Of a DNA stretch of 64,000 nucleotides, positions 1-8,463 are shown piece after piece. Made by a program: the position numbers and the translations under genes. This DNA is from GWE2-42-39 sp942493345 (GTDB lineage Bacteria; Bacteroidota; Bacteroidia; Bacteroidales; Prolixibacteraceae), in NCBI GenBank assembly GCA_942493345.1, contig OW818695.1:2852001-2916000 (forward strand), in the 5' to 3' direction. Position 1 is the first letter of the stretch; each line of letters opens with the position of its first letter. The notes beneath the pieces are model-generated. The model made no database searches and was not told the origin of the DNA. It saw only the letters and a list, made by a program, of their open reading frames with translations.

Positions 1-645
1 TGTATTGGCGTTTAAAGTGAAAGGAGTTGCTCCTTTTGCTATTGAAATAGCTTTTTCCAAAGAGACAATTGCCGAATCGATAACATCCTTATAGGGCAAG
101 AAATCCAATAACGAAAGATCTGTAAATTCTTTAACTACATATCCTTTATCATACGCTAAGCCAATATTTCCAATGATGAGTCCTTGCATAAAGTAACCAA
201 ACGAAAGCATCGCATCATTGTCTGCTCCATTTGTTCCAATCTTTGTACCTGAATTGATCAACTTCAAAGCATCATTAACTTGAGAAAGAGCTGCATACGA
301 ATCGTTCCAGAAGACTTCACTTACCTGGTCATTCGGCGCAGAGACTGTATTGTCCCAAGGGACACGTGGTTCATTTGCAACATAACGCATGTAAAAGTTA
401 CCCCACGAGCAGGTAAACTGGTCGGCAGCAACTAAAGATGATATATGGATATTTGTTTGACGTTGAGCTTGCCAGTAACTCAAATACGAACCTTCCAAAA
501 TGGTACGGATATCTTCAGGACTCGCTAAAACGCGTGCTGTATCCGGTTCGTTATAATTCTCTACATTAAGATCTTCACACCCCCATAATGTTGCCAACCC
601 AAGGCTGATAATGAGAACCAGTTTATATTTATTTATCGTTTTCAT
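1..645 (-). CDS. SusD/RagB-family nutrient-binding lipoprotein (3' end outside window)
   Basis: The first 215 residues of a surface glycan-binding lipoprotein; the rest lies beyond the left edge. The start is ATG at 643-645. It has a lipoprotein-type leader (hydrophobic stretch, then LWGC with Cys at about residue 23), followed by the helical N-terminal region usual in SusD/RagB proteins. In this family the protein sits on the outer membrane as a lid over the SusC barrel and hands oligosaccharides to it. The SusC-type gene lies immediately upstream, as expected. Since it sits next to the rhamnose operon, a rhamnose-containing glycan is the likely ligand, but the sequence alone does not show this. 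Confidence 0.85.
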   Translation of the reverse strand, partial: MKTINKYKLVLIISLGLATLWGCEDLNVENYNEPDTARVLASPEDIRTILEGSYLSYWQAQRQTNIHISSLVAADQFTCSWGNFYMRYVANEPRVPWDNTVSAPNDQVSEVFWNDSYAALSQVNDALKLINSGTKIGTNGADNDAMLSFGYFMQGLIIGNIGLAYDKGYVVKEFTDLSLLDFLPYKDVIDSAIVSLEKAISIAKGATPFTLNANT

Positions 646-668
646 ATTTTAAACTTTTTCAGGGTTAA

Positions 669-3600
669 TTAAAATGTAAGTTCCAACGAGAATGTGTATG
701 TCTTGAAATTTGGATAGTTGAAAATATCCATTGCATAATTGGTCAAGTCACCTCCTGCTGAAACTTCAGGATCCCATCCGGAATACTTCGTAAAAGTTAA
801 CAGGTTTCTTGTAAGCACACCGGCTTTCAACCCTTTAATAAAGGGAACCCCCGCTTTTGCAAAAACATCTTCACCCAGATTATAATACAATGAAAGTTCC
901 CGTAACTTCAGGAATGTTCCATCTTCAACGAATCGGCTATTTACATTGTTGGCATTATATAATGTCTGATAGTAGTAAACCGTTTTTTTCTTATAGTCTG
1001 CAACACCGGCCATATCCATATCGCCATGTCTGTTATCACGATACATCCACTGTTTGGTCATATTGTAGATGTCTCCTCCCTGTTTCCAGTGCCATAACAT
1101 ATTAAATGTAAAATTTTTCCATTTGTATGTAGTGGTAAAAGAAAGGTTGAAATCAGGGTTCATGTCTGCAATCTTAACAAAATCAGCGGTTTTATCTTTA
1201 TCCTGATCCAATGCAATTGGTTTTTCAAAAGCTGTGCCTTCTGTCCCAATTGGGATAACATATCCTTCTGAATTTAATACGTAATCACTGATTGTTGCCC
1301 CGGCAGGTAGCTGGGTGCTCATTTGATCAAGAGAACTGACCCAATCATAACCATACATAATACCAAACGTTTCGTTGTCTCTTAAATAGAAAGCAGAAAC
1401 TTCATTGGCTCCTGGTCCAACTTGGAAAGCCGGAGCATCCAGCTCTTTTACTTTTTGTCTAAGCCGATCAAACGTAACATTGAATTTCAGGTTCATGTCT
1501 TTTTTCTTAATTGCCTGAACGCCCAAGGTTGCTTCAATCGATTTACCTTCCAGGGTTGCTGCATTTCTCCATTGTGCGATATACCCTGTAGCGGCAGATA
1601 ACGGAACGGCAACAAAAGCATCTTCTGTTCTATTTTGAGAAGCAACGAACTCAAAACTAAATTTATCCAGAAAGTCGACATTTAAACCAATTTCTTTTTC
1701 AATCGTTTCTGAAGGTTTAAGATCTTTGTTCCCTATCGTGCTTTTATAAACATTGCCGTTATACAAGCCGTAGGTTTCGTATTGGTAACTGAATCCCGGA
1801 CGTTGTCCTGAAGATCCAATAGCAGCCCTAACTTTCAACTCCTGAATTCCTGAAATTTTGAAATCCTCAGTAATCCGATAGGCTCCAGATAGTCTGTAAT
1901 ATGGATTCCATCTGTTATTTTCCCCAAAAAGAGAAGAACCATCATACCTGTATAGCATTGAAACCAAATACCTGTCTTTGATATCCAAATCCAGGATTCC
2001 GAAATAGTTCCGTGCAATTTCCTGGTACTCTGCAGATGAAATAGATTTCGTGCCGGTCACACCATCCAAAGAAGTAATATTACTTGCTACAAGGTCGTTT
2101 CCCGTAACATCGAATTCTTTCTCTATCCGGTTTTCGTATAAATAACTCAACTTACCTTTGGCCAGTACAATACCAAATTGTTTATTGAAGTTAAATGTGG
2201 TTTGAAACGTTTGAGACATCCCTGTGTAATCAGATTTATATATCTGTCCCTTAATGTAAGTAAGAGCCTGTTCCTGATACCCTTTCGGACGGACACGGGT
2301 AAAATCATTATCTCTCCGGTCGAAGCTGTAATTCGCTTCCAGTGTACCCCAATCAAACATTTTATATGTTCCGGTAATGTTTTGCACTACGCCACGGCGA
2401 TTTAATTCCCTGTTTTCATAGTACAAAGCGTGCTTTGGATTTTCGATTTCCTGCGACCATGGATTAGGCAAATGATAATATTTTGGCAACAAAAAATCAG
2501 ATGGAGAATTCATGTCCAGATCCACATCCGGCTCCATGAATAACATATTGAAAAATGCGGTTCCCTGTCCACCACCATACGCTTCATCGCCTCCATACTC
2601 TGTTGCTTCACGGGCTTCGGGTAAGTCAATCTTCATTTTCGTAATCAAAGTCGACGTAGAAATTTTAATTTTATCAGTAATGTTATGGTCTATATTAACC
2701 CGGAAATTCTGACGATCAGAACCATTGGTGGACCATACAATGCCTTGGTTGCGATTATTCTCAAAAGAAGTAAAAATCTTTGTCCTCCCCGAGTTGTTGC
2801 TCACTGAAATATAATTGGTAAAAAATTGTCCTTGTGTGAATATCTGATCCTGATAGTCGTGGTAGACTCCAAAATCATTATCCATATAACCATCAAATTC
2901 TACTTGTCTTGTTCCAATAATTTCATCTGAAGGGCCTCCGGCATATTCGGTAGGGTAAGTAACTCCGGCATATTTGGTATACTGATCAAACGACTGGTAA
3001 TCGGTTGCCAGTTTATACGGATGATGGGAGGCAAGATCCATTTTCTTTCCCAATTCCTGCAATCCGAATTCATTTCTTACCCTGATTTCTGTTTTTCCCT
3101 CTTTGATATTGCCTCCACGTTTTGAAGTAATAACAAGAACACCAGATCCTGCCCGCGATCCGTATAATGCTGAAGCCGAAGCTCCTTTAACTACCTCAAA
3201 AGATGCGATATCATCGACATTTACGTCGGCAAGTTCTCCCTCAAAAATAACTCCATCAATAAGAATAAGAGGCTGTTGTGATCCCATTATAGCAGTTGAA
3301 CCGCGCAAACGAATGCCCGAAGATTGACCCGGGTTACCACTCGAATTAACAACGGTTACACCTGCGACTTTCCCCTGTAAAGCGGATGCAGCAGAAGTTG
3401 CAGGAACTGACTCTAATGCTTCCGTTCCGACTTTTGATACAGAAACACTCATCTTTTTCACCGGGGTATTGCTCGCTACTGCAGAAACAACAACCTCATC
3501 AATCCCAAAAACATCTGAGTCAAGTGAAACATTAACAACCGTACCGGAAAAGGCAACTTCCTTGGTCTTCATTCCGATAAACGAAAAGACTAAAACTTTT

Positions 3601-3803
3601 GCATCTTGTGGTATCTTAAAACGAAAGACTCCATCCAAATCCGTTATTGAACCAAGTGTGGTTCCTTTTACAGATACTGAAACACCAGGAATCGCCACTC
3701 CATCGTCTGCGGAAGTAACTGTCCCTGAAATTTCTTTGGGTTGCGCCATTATTGACTGCAACCCAAGTGCAAAAATTACAAGCAATAGTGCAAGTTTTTT
3801 CAT
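669..3803 (-). CDS. SusC/RagA-family TonB-linked outer-membrane transporter
   Basis: A 1,044-aa TonB-dependent transporter that imports oligosaccharides across the outer membrane together with the SusD partner 23 bp downstream. Signal peptide at about 1-20 (ending SIMAQ). A carboxypeptidase-regulatory-like domain at about 24-98 is the usual SusC N-terminal extension. The plug at about 105-230 carries the conserved pattern IRLRG...PLILIDG, then a VVKGASASALYGSRA segment. The remainder is a beta-barrel ending in an aromatic residue (LELTF). Length is typical. It lies on the opposite strand from the rhamnose catabolic genes but on the same strand as the AraC regulator, with a long noncoding leader upstream. 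Confidence 0.95.
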   Translation of the reverse strand: MKKLALLLVIFALGLQSIMAQPKEISGTVTSADDGVAIPGVSVSVKGTTLGSITDLDGVFRFKIPQDAKVLVFSFIGMKTKEVAFSGTVVNVSLDSDVFGIDEVVVSAVASNTPVKKMSVSVSKVGTEALESVPATSAASALQGKVAGVTVVNSSGNPGQSSGIRLRGSTAIMGSQQPLILIDGVIFEGELADVNVDDIASFEVVKGASASALYGSRAGSGVLVITSKRGGNIKEGKTEIRVRNEFGLQELGKKMDLASHHPYKLATDYQSFDQYTKYAGVTYPTEYAGGPSDEIIGTRQVEFDGYMDNDFGVYHDYQDQIFTQGQFFTNYISVSNNSGRTKIFTSFENNRNQGIVWSTNGSDRQNFRVNIDHNITDKIKISTSTLITKMKIDLPEAREATEYGGDEAYGGGQGTAFFNMLFMEPDVDLDMNSPSDFLLPKYYHLPNPWSQEIENPKHALYYENRELNRRGVVQNITGTYKMFDWGTLEANYSFDRRDNDFTRVRPKGYQEQALTYIKGQIYKSDYTGMSQTFQTTFNFNKQFGIVLAKGKLSYLYENRIEKEFDVTGNDLVASNITSLDGVTGTKSISSAEYQEIARNYFGILDLDIKDRYLVSMLYRYDGSSLFGENNRWNPYYRLSGAYRITEDFKISGIQELKVRAAIGSSGQRPGFSYQYETYGLYNGNVYKSTIGNKDLKPSETIEKEIGLNVDFLDKFSFEFVASQNRTEDAFVAVPLSAATGYIAQWRNAATLEGKSIEATLGVQAIKKKDMNLKFNVTFDRLRQKVKELDAPAFQVGPGANEVSAFYLRDNETFGIMYGYDWVSSLDQMSTQLPAGATISDYVLNSEGYVIPIGTEGTAFEKPIALDQDKDKTADFVKIADMNPDFNLSFTTTYKWKNFTFNMLWHWKQGGDIYNMTKQWMYRDNRHGDMDMAGVADYKKKTVYYYQTLYNANNVNSRFVEDGTFLKLRELSLYYNLGEDVFAKAGVPFIKGLKAGVLTRNLLTFTKYSGWDPEVSAGGDLTNYAMDIFNYPNFKTYTFSLELTF

Positions 3804-4466
3804 AGATAAAAATTTAAGGTTAATAAAGCTACATCAAGAACCCCGTTGCATGAATAAACCTTCCATATTAAACAACGAAAAATCGTTCTTTTCTGAAAAA
3901 ACGAATCATGTTAATTAAAAATACAAGACTTACCCTTTTTATACAAATGAATCCCCAAAGTCAAAATTATCAAATTTTAACAATTTGTAACTATTTTAAG
4001 TTCTAAATTTCTTTGGGAAAATTTAAAATGAAACTTTTGTAAAACAAATTGAGTTTTTATTTAATTGTTTTTTTGCGTGCATAATTGCGACAATATCCGC
4101 TGCAATAAAATTTACCAATGGGATTAAATCTTTCGTGAAGCGCTGAAAATCTTATTGTTGTGTCGCTGTTTAAGAAAACAGACTATTTTCTAAAACAGGT
4201 CCATTCTCCATAGTTTGCAAGTATCCGATTTAATTCTTCCTATAACCTTAAAAAACCACATAAAAATCGTTTTTACTCCTTTTAATTGACTTTTTATATA
4301 TTTATGATTTCGAAAATTCGCAAAAAAGACATCTAAAAGCCAAGGAAAAAATTTCATTTTTACAGATTGAATTATCGAATAACGATTTTTGAAGTGTCTT
4401 GCTCATTGTTCAATTCAAGAATCTAGAACCAGTATTCGTTAATCATTTAGACCAATTTATAAGTAG
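3804..4466. other. Intergenic leader upstream of susC (no gene seen)
   Basis: 663 bp without a believable coding region, A+T-rich, between the susC start and the 3' end of the AraC gene. It must hold the susC/susD promoter, but I could not place a convincing -33/-7 pair on the minus strand; a -7-like box without a matching -33 lies at 3962-3969. The leader is long enough for post-transcriptional control. No clear terminator-like hairpin was seen. Confidence 0.4.
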
Positions 4467-5330
4467 TTATTTTCTCAGTTCCGTCGGATTCATTCCCACT
4501 TTCTTTTTAAACAAACGACTGAAGTAAAAAATAGATTGGAAGCCCAGTTCGAAACTGATTTCTTTAATGCTTTTGTCGGTGGAAAGCAGCAACTCCTTGG
4601 CGCGCATGATCTTCAATTCGAGGTGGTATTTATGCGGCGCAACGCCGGTATAATTTTTAAACATTTTGCGGAAATACGAATACCCGATGTTGTATTCCTG
4701 CGCCAGTTTTTGCAGGTCGAGTGCCTGATCAACGTCGGCTCGCATTTTAAAACGGACTTCTTCAATGATGGCGGCAATCCGTTTTCCTGTAAATTCTTTC
4801 TGCTTTTCAAACGAAATAAGGTATCCCAGCAGTTTTACCACCATCCCCGATGCAACTTGCTGGTAGCCGGGTTTTTCTTTTTGCACCAACTGGAAAGTTT
4901 TCAGGTAGGTATCCAATATTTCCTCCCTGATTCCGATATTAATAACCGGCTGGTTCGGTGAAAAAAGCGGGTGCAACAGAAACTGGGATGCAATAGCCCC
5001 GTTGAACCCAATGTACTGTTCTTTCCACCCGGTTTTTTTGAGCGGCCGGTAACGGTGCCAAACATTTGGATGGGTTACAATAATACTTCCGGGCTTGACC
5101 TGATAATGACCATTCTCGTTTTCCAAAATCCCCTTTCCATCGGTGATATAATTAATTTGGTATTCGTTTAAAATCCGTCCCTGATCCCAGTTAAAATGAT
5201 AGCCGGTCGGGTGTTCCGATGATGGGTAAACACTGTTTGGGGCGACCAGCGCCGATCCGGCAACGTTGATGTAAATACCCCATTCTTTGTCGCGCTCCCC
5301 CGGGGTCAGGTATTTCAGAAAGTCATTCAT
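4467..5330 (-). CDS. AraC-family transcriptional regulator of the rhamnose locus
   Basis: A 287-aa regulator. I use the ATG at 5328-5330; the longer frame would need a TTG start. The N-terminal half (about 1-165) is a cupin-like sugar-sensing domain with a HPNVWHRYRP strand motif. The C-terminal 100 residues are two AraC-type helix-turn-helix units, the second with the family signature IKEISFELGFQSIFYFSRLFKK. It is divergent from rhaT, which places it over the shared 149-bp control region with an inverted repeat. The Bacteroides rhamnose regulator is also AraC/XylS-type, so activation by L-rhamnose is the likely role (inference). Confidence 0.88.
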   Translation of the reverse strand: MNDFLKYLTPGERDKEWGIYINVAGSALVAPNSVYPSSEHPTGYHFNWDQGRILNEYQINYITDGKGILENENGHYQVKPGSIIVTHPNVWHRYRPLKKTGWKEQYIGFNGAIASQFLLHPLFSPNQPVINIGIREEILDTYLKTFQLVQKEKPGYQQVASGMVVKLLGYLISFEKQKEFTGKRIAAIIEEVRFKMRADVDQALDLQKLAQEYNIGYSYFRKMFKNYTGVAPHKYHLELKIMRAKELLLSTDKSIKEISFELGFQSIFYFSRLFKKKVGMNPTELRK

Positions 5331-5396
5331 TTTTTTAGGCTCAAAAAGTGTAAACAATCTGTCAAAATGTGTATTGATAAAAGCTAGTTACCAGAC

Positions 5397-5439
5397 TACT
5401 TTTGAATCAGACTAATAATATGAAATCAAATCAAAAGTA
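5397..5439. promoter_or_regulatory. Inverted repeat in araC-rhaT control region, candidate operator
   Basis: Perfect 9-bp inverted repeat TACTTTTGA (5397-5405) / TCAAAAGTA (5431-5439), centres 34 bp apart, about midway between the two divergent genes. The spacing is over three helical turns, which fits a pair of sites for a dimeric regulator. The link to the AraC protein is inference from position. Confidence 0.4.
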
Positions 5440-5459
5440 TTAAATAATAAAAATATAAC

Positions 5460-5477
5460 CTGATTAATCTGATTAAA
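5460..5477 (+). promoter_or_regulatory. Tandem 9-bp repeat just before rhaT
   Basis: Two adjacent copies of CTGATTAAW (5460-5468 and 5469-5477), ending two bases before the rhaT ATG. AraC-family activators often bind direct repeats, but this position would overlap the transcript leader, so it could equally be chance in an A+T-rich leader. Confidence 0.25.
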
Positions 5478-5479
5478 CT

Positions 5480-6532
5480 ATGCAAGTAATTTTAGGAATT
5501 ATCTATCACTCGATCGGGGGGTTCGCTTCCGGCAGTTTCTACATGCCTTACAACAAGGTTAAAAAATGGTCGTGGGAAAGTTACTGGATCGTTGGCGGCA
5601 TATTTTCCTGGCTGATCGTCCCTCCAATCGCAGCTTATTTAACAGTGCCCGGCTTTGTTGATATTATAAAAGACGCATCATCTACCGTATTATCTTTTAC
5701 ATTCTTGATGGGTTTATTGTGGGGAATTGGCGGATTGACCTACGGTTTGGGAGTGCGGTATCTTGGAATGTCACTGGGAAACTCGGTTACTTTAGGTTTT
5801 TGTGCCGCTTTTGGCGCCATTGTTCCTTCTATTTATTATTCAATTAATCCAACAGAAGGCAAAATTTCGTTTATCGATATGATGGCAAGTCCCGGCGGCA
5901 AAATTGTTTTGCTGGGTGTGTTAGTTTGCCTTATCGGGATCGCTATTTCAGGTAAAGCCGGAATGATGAAAGAAAGTGAAATTTCGGAAGAAGAAAGTAA
6001 AAAAAGTGTCGCTGAGTTCAGTCTTGTGAAAGGTTTGATTATTGCCGTGATTTCCGGCATTTTAAGTTCGTTTATGAATTTTGGTATTGAAGCAGGGAAA
6101 CCCATGGCCGATGTTGCAGTAGCCCAAGGATACAACCCTTTGTTTCAAAATAATGTGGCTTATATTATTATTCTTTGGGGTGGGCTTACTACCAACATGA
6201 TTTGGTGTACTATCCTTAGCTTAAAAAACAAAACCTATTCCGATTTTGTAGATACGTCTTCTCCTATCGCAAAAAATGTAATGTTTTCGGCATTGGCCGG
6301 TACTGCCTGGTTTTTACAGTTTTTCTTTTATGGGATGGGCGAAAGCAAACTTGGAAATGGCGCCAGTTCGTGGATTCTGCACATGTCAACCATCATTTTA
6401 ACAGCCAATATGTGGGGAGTTGTCCGGAAAGAATGGAGCGGCACATCTCAAAAAACAAAACTGACGATTACCGCCGGAATTGTGACTATTATTCTTTCAG
6501 TTTTTCTTGTAGGGATTGGAAATTCAATATAA
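5480..6532 (+). CDS. rhaT: L-rhamnose/H+ symporter RhaT
   Basis: A 350-aa inner-membrane protein with about ten hydrophobic segments, the size and pattern of the RhaT family (drug/metabolite-transporter superfamily). The start GIIYHSIGGFASGSFYMPYNKVKKWSWE-type region is characteristic: a first helix followed by the YxPYxKVKxWSWE motif. It imports L-rhamnose with protons. It is the first gene of the plus-strand rhamnose operon, with the sulfatase 11 bp behind it. The ATG at 5480 sits directly after a tandem repeat. Confidence 0.95.
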   Translation: MQVILGIIYHSIGGFASGSFYMPYNKVKKWSWESYWIVGGIFSWLIVPPIAAYLTVPGFVDIIKDASSTVLSFTFLMGLLWGIGGLTYGLGVRYLGMSLGNSVTLGFCAAFGAIVPSIYYSINPTEGKISFIDMMASPGGKIVLLGVLVCLIGIAISGKAGMMKESEISEEESKKSVAEFSLVKGLIIAVISGILSSFMNFGIEAGKPMADVAVAQGYNPLFQNNVAYIIILWGGLTTNMIWCTILSLKNKTYSDFVDTSSPIAKNVMFSALAGTAWFLQFFFYGMGESKLGNGASSWILHMSTIILTANMWGVVRKEWSGTSQKTKLTITAGIVTIILSVFLVGIGNSI

Positions 6533-6543
6533 TTGGCACAACC

Positions 6544-7938
6544 ATGAAGCCTTGGAAAAAACCAGCTTTCTTGCTTCCCTTTTTTGGAAGCATTCTTGCC
6601 TGTAACCTGACTGCGCAAGCAGAGCAAAAACCCAATATCATTTTTTTCCTGGCCGACGATATGCGCTGGGACGCCATGCATTGCGCCGGAAATAAAATAA
6701 TTGAGACTCCCAATCTGGATGCGTTGGCGGCGCAGGGAGTGCGTTTCGAAAATGCGTTTGTCACCACGTCCATCTGCTGTTGCAGCAGAGCCAGTATTTT
6801 AAGCGGCCAGTATGTTTCGCGCCACGGAATATCCGATTTTAAAACCCCGTTTAGTCCGGAAGCATTTTCTCAAACCTACCCCGCTCTTCTGCGAAATACA
6901 GGCTATCAGACTGGATTTATTGGGAAATATGGCATTGGAACCGGCACTGAAAATGTTGCTCCACTGTTCGATTATTTCTTCGGTTCATCAGAACAGCCCA
7001 AATACGAAAATACCGATGAAAACGGGAAGTTCATTCATTATGAGGAACTGGTCGAAAAACATATCAAAAAATTTCTGGCTACTACCGATAAAAGCAAACC
7101 ATTCTGTTTGTCGGTCAGTTTCAAGGCTCCCCACATTCAGGATGGCGATCCCCGTCAGTTTGTTTACAATCCGAAATACAAGGATTTGTATGCCGGTGTG
7201 GTAATGCCCGAAACAAAAACCAACACGCAGGAAGAATGGGAAAAATTTCCGGAGTTTTTCAAAAAAAATAATGAAGCCCGGAAACGCTGGGAAGTGGAGT
7301 TTTCCACCCCGCAACAATTTCAGGAATCGGTAAAAGGCTACTATCGTTTAGTTAAAGGACTGGACGATGTAATTGGCGATGTCAGAAAAAAAATACAAGA
7401 AATGGGAATTGCAGAGAATACGATTGTCATTTTTCTTGGCGACAATGGTTTTTATCTGGGCGAACACGGTTTGTCAGGGAAATGGTACGGACACGAACCA
7501 TCCATTCACGTTCCAATGATTATCTGCAACCCAAAATACAAAAAACTGGCCGGAAAGATTGTTTCTGAAATGACCCTGAATATTGATATTGCGCCAACTA
7601 TTTTGTCGTTTGCCGGAATCCGCAGTCCAAAAACCATGCAGGGACAGGACCTGAACCTGATCATGAAAAACAAAAAATCGTCGGATTGGAGAACTTCGTT
7701 TTACTACGAACACATGGTGCCGATCAAAACTATCCCAAAATCGCAGGGATTGCGTACCGAAGATTACATGTACATTGTGTATCCTGAAGTTTCGCCGGTT
7801 TACGAAGAACTGTACGACCTGAAAAAAGATCCTGACGAGCAGAATAACCTGGTGCTGGTTCCCGGGAATAAATCATTACTGGAAGAAATCAAAAACGAAT
7901 TCAGGAAAATTCAGGAGGAAAGTAAAAGTCTGAAATAG
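6544..7938 (+). CDS. Sulfatase (type I, formylglycine-dependent family)
   Basis: A 464-aa periplasmic or surface sulfatase. ATG at 6544 gives a hydrophobic leader (about residues 8-26); it holds LAC, so it could be a lipoprotein, or be cut after TAQA. Metal site ADD (37-39). The active-site region reads CCCSR (residues 78-82): Cys78 is the residue expected to become formylglycine, with Cys where Pro, Ala or Ser normally stands two places later. Further family motifs are the KAPH region at about 195 and GDNG with GEHG near 300. In this operon it probably removes sulfate from a rhamnose-containing glycan before or after GH78 acts; the substrate is not shown by sequence. Confidence 0.9.
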   Translation: MKPWKKPAFLLPFFGSILACNLTAQAEQKPNIIFFLADDMRWDAMHCAGNKIIETPNLDALAAQGVRFENAFVTTSICCCSRASILSGQYVSRHGISDFKTPFSPEAFSQTYPALLRNTGYQTGFIGKYGIGTGTENVAPLFDYFFGSSEQPKYENTDENGKFIHYEELVEKHIKKFLATTDKSKPFCLSVSFKAPHIQDGDPRQFVYNPKYKDLYAGVVMPETKTNTQEEWEKFPEFFKKNNEARKRWEVEFSTPQQFQESVKGYYRLVKGLDDVIGDVRKKIQEMGIAENTIVIFLGDNGFYLGEHGLSGKWYGHEPSIHVPMIICNPKYKKLAGKIVSEMTLNIDIAPTILSFAGIRSPKTMQGQDLNLIMKNKKSSDWRTSFYYEHMVPIKTIPKSQGLRTEDYMYIVYPEVSPVYEELYDLKKDPDEQNNLVLVPGNKSLLEEIKNEFRKIQEESKSLK

Positions 7939-8111
7939 ACAGATAAACAAGATGGTAGCCTGAACCTAACTAAAAAAACAACCAATAATTGGATCGAATT
8001 AGAATACGCGAACGGTGCAATTGAAATGAAACTTTTAAGTGATAATTTGAAATTGGCTTTCGTACAGTATAAAATCAGTTTAAGTAAAAACAAATAATAA
8101 AACAAAGAGAT

Positions 8112-8426
8112 ATGAAACGGTTTGCTTTTAAGATGCAGCTCAACGAAGGGCAAAAAGAAGAGTACAAAAAACGGCACGACGAGATATGGCCGGAACTTAA
8201 AAAACTGTTGAAAGATTCGGGTGTTAGTGAATATTCCATTTTTCTGGATGAAGACACCAACACGCTTTTTGCTTTTCAAAAATTAAGTAGCGATGGCGGT
8301 TCGCAGGATTTGGGTCAAACAGAAATTGTAAAAAAGTGGTGGGCATTCATGTCCGACATCATGAAATCGAATCCGGATAATTCGCCGGTTACCGTGCCTC
8401 TTGATGAAGTTTTTTATATGGAATAA
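8112..8426 (+). CDS. rhaM: L-rhamnose mutarotase RhaM
   Basis: A 104-aa cytoplasmic enzyme that interconverts the alpha and beta anomers of L-rhamnose so the isomerase receives the form it uses. It has the family start pattern (RFAFKMQLNEGQKEEYKKRHDEIWPEL), in which Arg/His residues line the pocket, and the WWAFMSDIM segment near residue 75. Length is exactly typical. It follows the sulfatase by 173 bp; that gap holds only a short open frame with no homologue I recognise. GH78 starts 37 bp downstream. Confidence 0.95.
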   Translation: MKRFAFKMQLNEGQKEEYKKRHDEIWPELKKLLKDSGVSEYSIFLDEDTNTLFAFQKLSSDGGSQDLGQTEIVKKWWAFMSDIMKSNPDNSPVTVPLDEVFYME

Positions 8427-8463
8427 GCAGAAAGTCTAACGTATTAAACTAACAATAATAACA

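Noticed and set aside
7939..8111. Short open frame between the sulfatase and rhaM
   Set aside because: About 23 codons from its only ATG, no features; probably leader sequence.
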